From Devosia riboflavina (GTDB lineage: Bacteria > Pseudomonadota > Alphaproteobacteria > Rhizobiales > Devosiaceae), in contig NZ_JQGC01000003.1 of assembly GCF_000743575.1 (NCBI RefSeq), positions 310,001 to 374,000 of the forward strand: 64,000 nucleotides of DNA, in the 5' to 3' direction. Below are positions 15,767 through 24,468 of the stretch, in pieces. The notes beneath the pieces were generated by a model that was given only the letters and a program-made list of their open reading frames with translations, was not told the origin of the DNA and made no database searches. How positions within the stretch are numbered: position 1 is the first letter of the stretch; each line of letters starts with the position of its first letter. The translations under genes were made by a program, and so were the position numbers.

Positions 15767-16558
15767 CTAGGCGTCCAGTTCGGCCAGCGCCTCGTCGCGC
15801 TGGCGGGTGAGACGGATTTCGTCGTCCTGCTTGGGGCAGGAACTGCAATAGACATCGGGAAAAGCCAGATAGTCGAGGCAGCAGCCTTTTCGCGCTGTGA
15901 TCAGCACCTGGCGGCCATCGGCGAGGTCAAGCGTCTCGAGATCGCCCTGCCCCACGAGATCCATGGCGGAAAGCCACAGCATGCAGAGGTGGCGCTGTTC
16001 TTCGATAGTCATGCCCGGAACATAATCGCGAAGACGCACCATCAGCCCCAGCATGCGATCCGTAACGAGCCGCAGCGCAGGCACGCGCCTGAGTTTTGTG
16101 ACAGCGTTGATTTCGACCAGGAGACCATCGGCAAAAGCACGTAGATCGGTTCCGGCGCGGAAGATGAGCGCGTCGAGATCGGCCTTGTGTTGCGGTCCGG
16201 CAGGCAGGCGAAAGCCGCTGACGTCGATACCCTTCGCCTGCTGGCTCACGCTCGAAAGCCTTGGCAACGCGCCGTGCACGTGGGTGCCGATAACGGCGAT
16301 ATAGGCCGGCTGCCAGAAGAGATTGGTGAGGAGCCGCACCGCATAAAAGGGCTGACCGGCGGCGGGATAGGTCGCTTCGAGCCGCCGATAAAGCTCGCGC
16401 AGGAAGTGCTCATTGTCCCCGCCCGGCACATACCAACCGGGCAGCGCTTCTCCGGGAGCCCCCTTGAGAAAGCCGGTGACGCGCGCCGCGGTTTCGAGAA
16501 ACCGGGTCAGCGCGACATCGTCATTGTCGAGGCCAAAGAGAAAATTGCGGGTGGCCAC
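15767..16558 (-). CDS. FhuF-like siderophore ferric iron reductase
   Basis: A 263-residue protein ending in the FhuF-type [2Fe-2S] motif: Cys226-Cys227-x10-Cys238-x2-Cys241 (KGCCLDYLAFPDVYCSSCPK). Such proteins reduce ferric iron released from siderophores in the cytosol or at the inner membrane. The body contains WYVPGGDNEHFLRELYRRLE and RLLTNLFWQPAYIAVIG, as in the AHA_1954-type reductases. No siderophore transport gene is adjacent. The gene is monocistronic and ends at the palindromic repeat at 15.7 kb. Confidence 0.82.
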   Translation of the reverse strand: MATRNFLFGLDNDDVALTRFLETAARVTGFLKGAPGEALPGWYVPGGDNEHFLRELYRRLEATYPAAGQPFYAVRLLTNLFWQPAYIAVIGTHVHGALPRLSSVSQQAKGIDVSGFRLPAGPQHKADLDALIFRAGTDLRAFADGLLVEINAVTKLRRVPALRLVTDRMLGLMVRLRDYVPGMTIEEQRHLCMLWLSAMDLVGQGDLETLDLADGRQVLITARKGCCLDYLAFPDVYCSSCPKQDDEIRLTRQRDEALAELDA

Positions 16559-16712
16559 AGGGCTCTCCGGAGGTTTGTCCCTCCTATAGCCTCCCCGGTT
16601 CCATAAGCAAATGCCCCATCAGGATGCGGATTTTTTCGGGGCGCCGCCTTCACCGCTCCCACAGGGGGACAGGCAGAGCATGGAGCGACCATGATCGGTC
16701 CGGGAGGCAGGA

Positions 16713-17141
16713 ATGATGCGCCACCGTTCACGCCTGCTTTGCAATACGTCCGGCGGCGCTGCCGTCGAATTCGCCATTCTGGCGCCCGTCTATCTCATGA
16801 TGCTTTGCGGCATGCTGGCCTATGGGCTCTATTTCGGCGCCGCCCATTCGCTGCAGCAATTGGCCGCCGATGCGGCGCGCATCTCGATTGCCGGGCTCGA
16901 CAGCGCCGAGCGCGACACCCTCGTCGGCAGCTATCTCGATCGCCATGCCGGCGACTATATGCTGCTCGACCGCCAATACCTGACCTATGCCATTGGCGAT
17001 GATCCCGGCGACCCCACGCAATATCGCGTTGCCCTGCGCTATGACGCAGTGGAATTGCCGATCTGGAACCTCTATCCGCCCCTGCCCATGCCCAGCCGCT
17101 ACATGGTCTATGGCGCTACGATCAGGCAGGGCGGGCTGTGA
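16713..17141 (+). CDS. TadE-like pilus assembly / minor pilin protein
   Basis: A 142-residue protein with a short basic leader, then GGAAVEFAILAPVYLMMLCG, the TadE signature in which a Glu follows the processing site of a pseudopilin-like helix. Such proteins are processed by the TadV/CpaA peptidase and assist Flp pilus or related secretion. The ATG follows GGGAGGCAGGA. Its stop overlaps the GTG of the next gene (GTGA), indicating coupling with the TadG-like protein. No other tad/cpa genes are in the window, so this is a satellite tadEG pair. Confidence 0.88.
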   Translation: MMRHRSRLLCNTSGGAAVEFAILAPVYLMMLCGMLAYGLYFGAAHSLQQLAADAARISIAGLDSAERDTLVGSYLDRHAGDYMLLDRQYLTYAIGDDPGDPTQYRVALRYDAVELPIWNLYPPLPMPSRYMVYGATIRQGGL

Positions 17142-18772
17142 TCTCGTCGTTCCTTCGCGATCGCAGCGGCAATATGGCGGTGTTGTTTGCCACCGCCTTT
17201 TCGCTATCGGGCGTGATCGGCGCCATCGCCGTCGATGCTGCCGCGCTTTACCACGAAAGGCGCGTCATCCAGTCCACCGTCGATCTTGCCGCCATCAGCG
17301 CCGCGCGCAACCCGGAACGCGCCGAGGAAATCGCAGCGGAAGTGCTGACCGAGGCGGGGTTTGCCGATCAGGCAGGGCTTGTGGTTACCGTCGGACGGTT
17401 CGACGCCGATGCGACCCGCGCGCCGGAAGATCGCTTCGTGCCCAATGGCATTCCGGCCAATGCAGTCAAAGTGCAGTTCGAGCGGCCCGGCACGCTGCAT
17501 TTCGCCGCGAGTTTCACCCAGTCGCCCATGGTCGGGGCAACGGGTCTTGCGACGGTCACGCCGGAAGTCTCCTTTTCGCTGGGGTCGCGGCTCGCGAGCC
17601 TCAATGGCGGCATTGCCAATGCGCTGCTCGGTACGCTGCTGGGCACGACTGTCAGCCTCTCCGTCGCGGACTATAATGGCCTTGCGGCGGTGCGGGTGGA
17701 CGCCTTGAGTTTTCTCAATGCGTTGGCGCTCGAAATGGGCCTTGAAGCGGGCAGCTATGACGACCTCCTTGCCACCGAGGCCCATGCCGGAGACATCGCC
17801 GCGGCGCTGGCAAGCCTCGTTACCGGGGCGCAAAAGACCGCCCTCACCACGCTGGCCAATGCCGGCAATGGCAATAGCGTGCCGCTCGGAAAGCTTTTCG
17901 ATCTCGGTCGCTATGGCTCGCTGGCCCTCGACAGCGCCGGTGCAGTTCTCAATGCCCGCCTGTCGGCGCTCGAAATCCTTTCGGCGGCCGCCGCGCTCGC
18001 CGATGGCGACAAGCAGATCTGGCTCAGCCTTGGCGGAAACCTGCCGGGGATTGCCGCGCTCTCGGTCGAACTCTCGATCGGCGAACCGCCGCAGGGTGGA
18101 GGCTGGTTCGCCATTGGCCCGGTCGACACGGTGGTCCGCACGGCGCAGGTGCGTCTGCGGATCGATGCGCAATTCCTCGGCGGCCTCGTGCTGCAGGGTG
18201 CGGTTATCCGCCTGCCGCTCTGGCTTGACCTTGCCCATGCGGAGGCCCGTGTCGCGGGCGCAACCTGCCCCGATCGCGACCATCCCAATGGCACCGCCGA
18301 TATCGCCGTGCTGCCCGGAGCGCTCGAACTTGCCGTTGGCAAGGTCACCAATGCGCAGATGCGCGATTTTGGCGCCGCCCTGCCGGTCACCCCGGTACGC
18401 ATTCTCGATGCGCTGCTGCTGCAGATTTCCGCCTCGGCGCATGTGGAAGTGGCCCAGACCACGCCCGTCCTGCTCGAATTCTCCTCGAGCGATATCGGGA
18501 CCGCCCGCCTCAAGACCGCCAAGACCACGACGCTCGTGAGCTCGCTCGGCCAATCGCTGCTGGGCGACTTAAAGCTCGAGATTTCCGTGCTGGGCCTGGG
18601 TCTCTCCCCGCTCAACGTCATCGCCAATGCGCTCAAGACTGCCATCACCCCGATCGTCGCGCCGCTCGATTCCATCGTCAACACGCTGCTGACGACGCTG
18701 GGTCTCGGTATCGGCGAGGCCGATGTGCGCGTATATGGCGTGCGTTGTCTCAATCCGGTGCTGGTGGGATAG
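17138..18772 (+). CDS. TadG-like pilus-associated protein
   Basis: A 544-residue envelope protein. The N-terminal 45 residues (FLRDRSGNMAVLFATAFSLS, VIGAIAVDAAALYHERRVIQ) form the Tad_N/TadG transmembrane anchor. The rest is periplasmic, rich in Ala, Leu, Ser and Thr, with two Cys far apart (GATCPDRD and YGVRCLNP). There is no von Willebrand A domain of the classic TadG type that I can point to. The GTG start overlaps tadE by 4 bp. Together they probably serve Flp-type pili or a surface structure made elsewhere. Confidence 0.82.
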   Translation: MISSFLRDRSGNMAVLFATAFSLSGVIGAIAVDAAALYHERRVIQSTVDLAAISAARNPERAEEIAAEVLTEAGFADQAGLVVTVGRFDADATRAPEDRFVPNGIPANAVKVQFERPGTLHFAASFTQSPMVGATGLATVTPEVSFSLGSRLASLNGGIANALLGTLLGTTVSLSVADYNGLAAVRVDALSFLNALALEMGLEAGSYDDLLATEAHAGDIAAALASLVTGAQKTALTTLANAGNGNSVPLGKLFDLGRYGSLALDSAGAVLNARLSALEILSAAAALADGDKQIWLSLGGNLPGIAALSVELSIGEPPQGGGWFAIGPVDTVVRTAQVRLRIDAQFLGGLVLQGAVIRLPLWLDLAHAEARVAGATCPDRDHPNGTADIAVLPGALELAVGKVTNAQMRDFGAALPVTPVRILDALLLQISASAHVEVAQTTPVLLEFSSSDIGTARLKTAKTTTLVSSLGQSLLGDLKLEISVLGLGLSPLNVIANALKTAITPIVAPLDSIVNTLLTTLGLGIGEADVRVYGVRCLNPVLVG

Positions 18773-18892
18773 GTTTTCGCAAGTCTTTGAGGCGGCTGGC
18801 TTTGCTGGCTCCATGCCTTTCAAGGGACCTTGCCGATTGGCAGGGGCAGGAAAACACCTCTAGACTGGGCAAAAGACCGATTCCCCTTGCCC

Positions 18893-19642
18893 ATGTTCTC
18901 ATTCCTCCGCCAAGCGCCAAAACCGCCCAAGAGCGTGACCATCGACCTCGATGGGCGCCCGGTGGATGTTGCCGTCAAAATCAGCAAGCGCGCCGCAAGT
19001 TTCCGGCTGTCGCTGCCGGCTTCGGGGCCGGTGCTGACGCTGCCGGAACGCTCGCGCTGGGCCGATGCCGAAGCCTTTCTCCTGCGTCACCGCAATTGGC
19101 TGGCCGCCCGGCTGCCGCGTACGGCACGCTCGATGCGCCTCGAGGCGGGCACGGAAGTGCCGTTGCGCGGCGTGCCGCATCTCGTCGTCGGCACGGGCAG
19201 CCTGCGCGGGCGGGTGGAAATCCTGCCCCTCGTGGACCTGCCGGAATTGCGCGTGCCCGGGGCGGTCGAACACCAGCCGCGGCGGCTTTTTGATTGGCTC
19301 AAGACCGAGGCCCTGGCCGATCTCTCCGAGCGCAGCGCCTTTCACGCCGCAAGGCTGGGAGTGACGGTGAAGGACATAAAGCTGCGCAGCCAGTCGAGCC
19401 GCTGGGGCTCTTGTTCCTCGACGGGCTCGATCAACTACAATTGGCGGCTCATCCTCGCCCCGCCCTTCGTGCTCGACTATGTCGCGGCTCATGAAGTCGC
19501 CCATCTCGTCGAGATGAACCATTCGGACGCCTTCTGGGCCACGGTGAAGCGCACGCTGCCGGACATGGAGCGCGGGCGAGCGTGGCTAAAAGCACACGGT
19601 CGGCAGCTTATGGCATGGGAACCGCCCGGCAATGGCGGCTGA
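18893..19642 (+). CDS. YgjP/SprT-like zinc metallopeptidase
   Basis: A 249-residue DUF45-type protein of the YgjP family. The zinc site is HEVAH (His200, Glu201, His204) with His210 six residues later (EMNHSDAF), and the family signature SSRWGSCSSTGSINYNWRLI is at 168-188. The ATG at 18893 is chosen; the frame upstream is not conserved-looking and reaches into the region just after tadG. Members are cytosolic predicted proteases of unclear substrate. The gene begins 120 bp after tadG and is followed 53 bp later by a small secreted protein. Confidence 0.9.
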   Translation: MFSFLRQAPKPPKSVTIDLDGRPVDVAVKISKRAASFRLSLPASGPVLTLPERSRWADAEAFLLRHRNWLAARLPRTARSMRLEAGTEVPLRGVPHLVVGTGSLRGRVEILPLVDLPELRVPGAVEHQPRRLFDWLKTEALADLSERSAFHAARLGVTVKDIKLRSQSSRWGSCSSTGSINYNWRLILAPPFVLDYVAAHEVAHLVEMNHSDAFWATVKRTLPDMERGRAWLKAHGRQLMAWEPPGNGG

Positions 19643-19695
19643 GCGCCCGGCCTGCCCCCTTGTCGCCGCAATTGGCCCCCAGCAGCCTTAGGCAT

Positions 19696-20034
19696 ATGCA
19701 GCGTCTCGTTTTGTCCATCGCGATTCTTTTTGCCTTTGCCACCCTTGCCGGGGTGACGACCGCGCATGCGCATCGCTATGTGGCGACTCCCATCGTCGTG
19801 CTCAATCACGTCGATGCCGAAAACGTGCCCATCCGCATCACGGTCAAAGTGCAGCGTGGCGAGATCGATCTCGGCGAGGGCATCATCATGCCCTGCGGCT
19901 CGCACCATGCCATCCCCGCCTTGCCGCCCCAATTGCCGGAAGCGCCCGAGGGCGAGGATGTGACCGAACGCAGATGCGACGCTGTTGCCGTCTGGTCCGG
20001 CATGCAGGTGTTGCGCCCCCCGATAGCGGCCTGA
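19696..20034 (+). CDS. Small secreted protein of unknown function
   Basis: A 112-residue protein with a signal peptide (residues 1-25, MQRLVLSIAILFAFATLAGV, then TTAHA) and a mature part containing VKVQRGEIDLGEGIIMPCGS and a second Cys in ERRCDAV. The ATG at 19696 gives the signal peptide; the in-frame codons upstream lie inside the protease gene. I do not recognise the family. Codon use matches the neighbours. It could be an export chaperone or a periplasmic metal binder (HHAIPA), but that is a guess. Confidence 0.6.
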   Translation: MQRLVLSIAILFAFATLAGVTTAHAHRYVATPIVVLNHVDAENVPIRITVKVQRGEIDLGEGIIMPCGSHHAIPALPPQLPEAPEGEDVTERRCDAVAVWSGMQVLRPPIAA

Positions 20035-20094
20035 ACCGAAGCCGCCCTTCCTCCCTTTCGTTCAAAGGCCCCTTCCGGGGCCAAGGATCATTTC

Positions 20095-20802
20095 ATGTCT
20101 ATCGCTCTGAGCGCGACCCCGTCGCGCCGCGCCGTGCTGGCTGGCCTTGCCAGCGTCGGCGCACTCGCCCTTGCCGGCTGTTCCACCACCGGCTCCACCC
20201 GCTCGGCCGTCGCTACGGCAGAACCCGCCGGTCGCGTGGTGCCGCCCGAGGTTCTCTCCATGTATGGTCCCCTGCCGGACGAGGATTTTCCCATACCCGC
20301 AGCGCCCATTCACCTGCTCGACCCGATCTATTGGCGGCAGGAAGTGGACAATGTCACCGGCGAAAAGCCCGGCACGGTGGTGGTCGATACGGCCAATCGC
20401 TTCCTTTACTGGACCATGCCCGAAGGCCGCGCCATGCGCTATGGCGTCGGCATCGGCCGAGCCGGCTTTGAATGGAATGGGCGCGCCCATATCGCCTATA
20501 AGCGCAAATGGCCGACCTGGACGCCGCCGTCCGAAATGATCGATCGCCAGCCGGAAATCGAAAAGTACCGCCACGGCCAGCCGCCCGGGCTCGACAATGC
20601 CTTGGGCCCGCGTGCGCTCTACATTCACCAGGGCAACAAGGACACGCTTTATCGCGTGCACGGCAATATGGACGTGCATTCGATCGGCAAGGCCGTGTCC
20701 TCGGGCTGCGTGCGCCTCTTGTTCCAGGACATTGTCGACCTTTATGAGCGCGTGCCCAATGGTTCGCCCATCGTCGTTCTGGCCGATCAATCGATCGTCT
20801 GA
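20095..20802 (+). CDS. L,D-transpeptidase (YkuD family) lipoprotein
   Basis: A 235-residue enzyme that forms 3-3 peptidoglycan crosslinks or attaches proteins to the wall. The N-terminus has a twin-arginine-like start (SRRAVLAGL) and a lipobox LAGC with Cys29, so it is probably a lipoprotein. The YkuD site comprises His189 (YRVHGN) and Cys205 (AVSSGCVRL) with the SxGCxR signature. ATG at 20095. It ends at a good terminator. Rhizobiales carry many YkuD paralogues because of their polar growth and 3-3 crosslinked walls. Confidence 0.92.
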   Translation: MSIALSATPSRRAVLAGLASVGALALAGCSTTGSTRSAVATAEPAGRVVPPEVLSMYGPLPDEDFPIPAAPIHLLDPIYWRQEVDNVTGEKPGTVVVDTANRFLYWTMPEGRAMRYGVGIGRAGFEWNGRAHIAYKRKWPTWTPPSEMIDRQPEIEKYRHGQPPGLDNALGPRALYIHQGNKDTLYRVHGNMDVHSIGKAVSSGCVRLLFQDIVDLYERVPNGSPIVVLADQSIV

Positions 20803-20811
20803 CATTTTCTT

Positions 20812-20845
20812 AAAGGGGCCGGCGAAATCCGGCCCCTTTGCTTTT
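20812..20845 (+). terminator. Terminator after the L,D-transpeptidase gene
   Basis: AAAGGGGCCGG-CGAAAT-CCGGCCCCTTT followed by GCTTTT; an 11-bp perfect stem located 10 bp after the stop codon. Confidence 0.85.
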
Positions 20846-21052
20846 CGGGGAAGCAAGCCCTGCCCGATCGGCAAGGGGGCTTTCCGAGGCGGCATGCAAA
20901 ACTTGACAAGGCCCCGCCTCAGGGCGCATCCGAACAGTGTTTATGTCTTGACCTATACGTCATGCCGGCCCCGCGCTAAGCTGATCCGGCAGGCGGAATA
21001 GGCCTTCTCGGCCAAGCGTCACTCTCGGCCGTCCTTTTGAAACAGGTGATTC

Positions 21053-23377
21053 ATGAAACTGCTGGCGCGGTTATACGCCATTGTCCTCGCGCTGATCGGC
21101 GTGGGGCTGGCGGGTGGTGGCCTTTGGCTGATTACACTCGGAGGCTCGGCCTATTACGCCATCGTCGGCGTGGTCTATCTCATTGCGGCGCTGCTGATGC
21201 TGCGCGACAAGGCGCTCGGCGGGCAGCTCGTGCTCCTCGTCGCCGTGCTGACCGTGCCCTGGGCCATCTGGGAAGCCGGGTTTGAATTCTGGCCGCTCTT
21301 TGCCCGCCTCATGGCGCCGCTGGCGCTGGCCGGTTTTGCCCTTCTCTTTACCCCCGCCGTCGCCAAGCCCGCGAAAAGTGGCGCCTATTATGGCGGTGCG
21401 GCCCTGGCCGCCGTGCTCTTTGCCGTCGGTTTCGCCTTTGCCTTCCAGCCGCAGGGCGTCGTGCGCCCCTCGGCCGATATCCCGGCTTACCAGCCGGCTA
21501 CAGGTGACAATACCCCGGCCAACTGGACCTCCTATGGTCGCACCACGGCGGGCCTGCGCTATTCGCCTTTCGACCAGATCAACCGCGACAATGTGAAAGA
21601 CTTGGACGTCGCCTGGACCTACCGTACGGGTCGCGGCGATATCGGCCTTGACCAGAATACGCCGCTGCAGATCGACAACCTCGTCTATTCCTGCACCACC
21701 TCCAACGTCATCATCGCCCTCGATGGCGATAGCGGCGAAGAGGTCTGGAAATTCGATCCCAAGGCCAGCGGCCCCTTCTGGCAGCGCTGCCGGGGCCTCG
21801 GCTATTTTGAACTGCCCGTCGACCAGCAGGCCGATGGCCAGCTCTGCAATACGCGTCTGATCATGACCACCATGGACGCGCGCCTCTTTGCCATCGACGC
21901 CAAGACCGGCGTCGTCTGCCCCGATTTCGGCACCAATGGCGCCGTGTCGCTGGGCGAAAACATGGGCGAGATCATCCCCGGCTTCTACTTCCAGACCTCC
22001 GCTCCGCTTGTCGCCCGCGACAAGATCGTGGTCGGCGGCTGGGTGGTCGACAACCAGATGGTCGGCGAACCCTCCGGCGTCATCCGCGCCTTCAACGCCG
22101 TCACCGGCGAACTCGACTGGGCCTGGGACCTTGGCAACAAGGCGATCACCAAACTGCCCCCGCCGGGTGAAACCTATACCCGCGGCACGCCCAATATGTG
22201 GTCCACTGCCGCCTATGACGACGAACTGGGCCTGATCTACGCCCCGCTCGGCAATACCACGCCCGACTATTTTGGCGGCGAGCGTCCGGCCTTTGCCGAC
22301 GAATACAATGCCAGCCTCGTCGCGCTCGACATCAACACCGGCCGCGAACGCTGGAAGTTTCGCACCGTCAACCACGACATCTGGGACTATGACCTGCCGA
22401 GCCAGCCGGCTCTGCTCGATCTGCCCGATGGCAATGGCGGCACTGTCGCGGCGGTGCTCCAGACCACCAAGCGCGGCCAGCTCTTCCTTCTCGATCGTGC
22501 GACCGGCGAGCCGCTGGCCGATGTCGAGGAAAAGCCCGTGCCCCAGACCGGGCATGTGCCGGAAGAATATCTCGCGCCCACCCAGCCCTATTCGGTCGGC
22601 ATGCCCACGATCGGTGCAGACCACCTGACCGAAGCCAAGATGTGGGGGCTGACCATGTTCGACCAGCTCATGTGCCGCATCGCCTTCAAGCAGCTGCGCT
22701 ACGAGGGTGATTTTACCCCCATCGGGCTCGACTACGTCATCTCGCAGCCGGGCAATATCGGCGGTCTCAACTGGGGTTCGGTCTCGGTCGACATCCCCAA
22801 TAACCGCGTCTTCGTCAACGACGTGCGCGCCCCGAGCAAGTTCGCCCTCGTGCCGCGCGACGACTACGAAGCCTTCGCCGAAAGCGTCCATGCCGACGAT
22901 ACGGGCCACGGCCCCTCGCCCCAGCATGGCACGCCCTATGGCATGGCCACCGAAATGTGGGTCTCCCCGCTCGGCGTGCCCTGCGTCAACCCGCCCTTCG
23001 GCACCGTTACGGCTATCGACATGAACACCCGCCAGATCGCCTGGCAGGTGCCCGCCGGTACCGCCGAACAGCTCGGGCCGCTGGGGATCAAGACCAAGCT
23101 CCCCATGCCCATGGGCCTGCCGACCTATGCCGGCACCTCGGCCACGGCCGGTGGCCTCGTCTTCTTTGCCGGCTACCAGGACTATTACATCCGCGCCTAC
23201 GACGCCGAAAACGGCAACGAAGTGTGGAAGTACCCGCTCCCGGTCGGCTCGAGCGCCACGCCCATGACCTATGTTTCCCCGGCAACGGGCAAGCAATATG
23301 TGGTCATCTCAGTCGGCGGCGCGCCCTATTCGGAAGACAAGGGCGACTACGTCATGGCCTTCGCCCTGCCCAACTGA
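21053..23377 (+). CDS. gcd: Membrane-bound PQQ-dependent glucose dehydrogenase
   Basis: A 774-residue quinoprotein that oxidises glucose (or other aldoses) to the lactone in the periplasm and passes electrons to ubiquinone. Five hydrophobic helices fill residues 5-132, as in E. coli Gcd. From about residue 150 an eight-bladed PQQ propeller follows (ANWTSYGRTTAGLRYSPFDQ, DFGTNGAVSLGENMG). Asp442 in VNHDIWDYDLPSQPAL and Lys473 in QTTKRGQLFLLDR align with the catalytic Asp and PQQ-binding Lys of characterised Gcd. No pqq biosynthesis genes are in the window. ATG at 21053 after GAAACAGGTGATTC. The long minus-strand frame across it is a shadow. Confidence 0.95.
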   Translation: MKLLARLYAIVLALIGVGLAGGGLWLITLGGSAYYAIVGVVYLIAALLMLRDKALGGQLVLLVAVLTVPWAIWEAGFEFWPLFARLMAPLALAGFALLFTPAVAKPAKSGAYYGGAALAAVLFAVGFAFAFQPQGVVRPSADIPAYQPATGDNTPANWTSYGRTTAGLRYSPFDQINRDNVKDLDVAWTYRTGRGDIGLDQNTPLQIDNLVYSCTTSNVIIALDGDSGEEVWKFDPKASGPFWQRCRGLGYFELPVDQQADGQLCNTRLIMTTMDARLFAIDAKTGVVCPDFGTNGAVSLGENMGEIIPGFYFQTSAPLVARDKIVVGGWVVDNQMVGEPSGVIRAFNAVTGELDWAWDLGNKAITKLPPPGETYTRGTPNMWSTAAYDDELGLIYAPLGNTTPDYFGGERPAFADEYNASLVALDINTGRERWKFRTVNHDIWDYDLPSQPALLDLPDGNGGTVAAVLQTTKRGQLFLLDRATGEPLADVEEKPVPQTGHVPEEYLAPTQPYSVGMPTIGADHLTEAKMWGLTMFDQLMCRIAFKQLRYEGDFTPIGLDYVISQPGNIGGLNWGSVSVDIPNNRVFVNDVRAPSKFALVPRDDYEAFAESVHADDTGHGPSPQHGTPYGMATEMWVSPLGVPCVNPPFGTVTAIDMNTRQIAWQVPAGTAEQLGPLGIKTKLPMPMGLPTYAGTSATAGGLVFFAGYQDYYIRAYDAENGNEVWKYPLPVGSSATPMTYVSPATGKQYVVISVGGAPYSEDKGDYVMAFALPN

Positions 23378-23407
23378 TTTTTGGTTTTTTGGGCTTTTGG
23401 GTTTTTG

Positions 23408-23440
23408 CCCCTTCCCGCCTTGTGTGGGGAGGGGCTTTTT
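23408..23440 (+). terminator. Terminator after gcd
   Basis: GCCCCTTCCC, loop GCCTTGTGT, GGGGAGGGGC, then TTTTTG. It lies about 30 bp after the gcd stop. Confidence 0.75.
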
Positions 23441-23873
23441 GTTTGGCTCAGCGTCGCCTCACCCACTGCATGTCATCCTGGCGCAGGCCGGGACCCATCC
23501 CCGAAAAGTGCCACACCCCGCAATCTCAAGATGGGCGCCGGGGTGACATCGAGTTAGTGGGGATATGGGAGCCCAGCCCAAAGCCCCGGCCGGCGTCACC
23601 GCCTCCGGTTAAGGTACAAAAGAGCAGACCCCGAGGTGGCATTTGCTCCTTGGGACTAGATAGATGGGGCAAAAGCCACCCCGGGGGCCGGGTTTTTGGA
23701 CAGCATCCACAGCGCCTCTTGATCGCTCGTCGCGAGGGACCGATGCCCGAACCCGCTTTCCCATGCGAACGGGACCGCGACCGGCACACCCCGCTCAGTT
23801 CGCATGCAGACCTGCCCGTGCGAGGTGATGCGCCCAATTTATCCCCGCGCCCCGGGGGCGGGGATAAGTTTTT
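23441..23873. other. Gene-free stretch with strong hairpins; candidate small-RNA locus
   Basis: No convincing gene occupies this 430-bp stretch. It contains an imperfect inverted repeat of a dispersed type (about 23471-23548), a long hairpin at 23629-23686 (about 19 of 21 positions paired, 16-base loop) followed by TTTTT at 23693, and a second terminator-like hairpin at 23839-23867. With the gcd terminator upstream, a short plus-strand transcript ending near 23.70 or 23.87 kb is conceivable. I recognise no known RNA family. Confidence 0.35.
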
Positions 23874-23875
23874 TC
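23839..23875 (+). terminator. Rho-independent terminator with no obvious upstream gene
   Basis: TTATCCCCGC / GCGGGGATAA stem enclosing CGCCCCGGGG-like bases, followed by GTTTTTTC on the plus strand. The nearest plus-strand gene, gcd, already ends at another terminator 430 bp earlier. Confidence 0.7.
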
Positions 23876-24398
23876 AGAAAGGGTCCTGATCGACGTCCGG
23901 CGGCCCCAAGCGCGCGGCGCGCCCGGCGGCAAAACCGGCTTCATAAACCCGGCTCTCCTTGGCATTCATCAGCTTTGCCAGCGCCTCGCGCATATCGCGG
24001 CCCTTAAAAGTCTTGAGCTCGAAAGGCGGCACCGCCTGGCGCAACCGGGCCACGGGCAGGGCCGCACCGGCCACGCGCCAGCACCGGCAATTCGCCTTGC
24101 CATCCCAAAAGGCATGGCGATTTTCAAAATCCTCCAGCGCGGCCAGCACCTGGCCCAATTGCACCGCGAGCCCGGCAAAGTTTTGTGCGGCAACCGGCAG
24201 ACGATCGGCCGGCTTTTTGAGAAACGGCCGGCAATCGCTGATCAACCCTTCCACCGTGGCCCGCTCGGTATTTCCAACCGGCGCCTCCGGCTTCTTGGCG
24301 GCGATGGCGCAAATGTCCTTGTGGAGGGCGGAAAGCCGCAGCCAGAGGGATTCGTGGCGTTCGGCGAGGAAGTGGGAGATTTGAGGAAGGGCGGGCAT
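23874..24398 (-). CDS. Hypothetical protein, 174 aa
   Basis: A 174-residue soluble, helix-rich protein without signal peptide. The ATG at 24398 follows CAGGAGACCTCC, a strong ribosome site. Segments such as LWLRLSALHKDICAIAAKK, LAVQLGQVLAALEDFENRHAF and MREALAKLMNAKESRVYEAG suggest a helical bundle. Two Cys flank Arg (NCRCWRV). I do not recognise a family. GC content is as high as in the core genome, so it is probably not part of the lower-GC accessory genes upstream. Its stop codon overlaps the T-run of the plus-strand terminator. Confidence 0.6.
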   Translation of the reverse strand: MPALPQISHFLAERHESLWLRLSALHKDICAIAAKKPEAPVGNTERATVEGLISDCRPFLKKPADRLPVAAQNFAGLAVQLGQVLAALEDFENRHAFWDGKANCRCWRVAGAALPVARLRQAVPPFELKTFKGRDMREALAKLMNAKESRVYEAGFAAGRAARLGPPDVDQDPF

Positions 24399-24468
24399 GG
24401 AGGTCTCCTGTTCGGGTTGTCGCCGGACAGGAGATTAAAGTGTTCCGAGAGACCGGGGATTAGTTGGG

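Noticed and set aside
17204-18553. 449-codon minus-strand frame across tadG
   Set aside because: Low-complexity Arg/Gly/Glu translation opposite a gene with a normal start and coupled neighbour.
21071-23296. 741-codon minus-strand frame across gcd
   Set aside because: It is the complement of the gcd coding frame, with no recognisable domain; gcd has intact catalytic residues.
23526-23837. 103-codon minus-strand frame between gcd and the 174-aa gene
   Set aside because: It runs through strong hairpins and a dispersed repeat and has no ribosome site.
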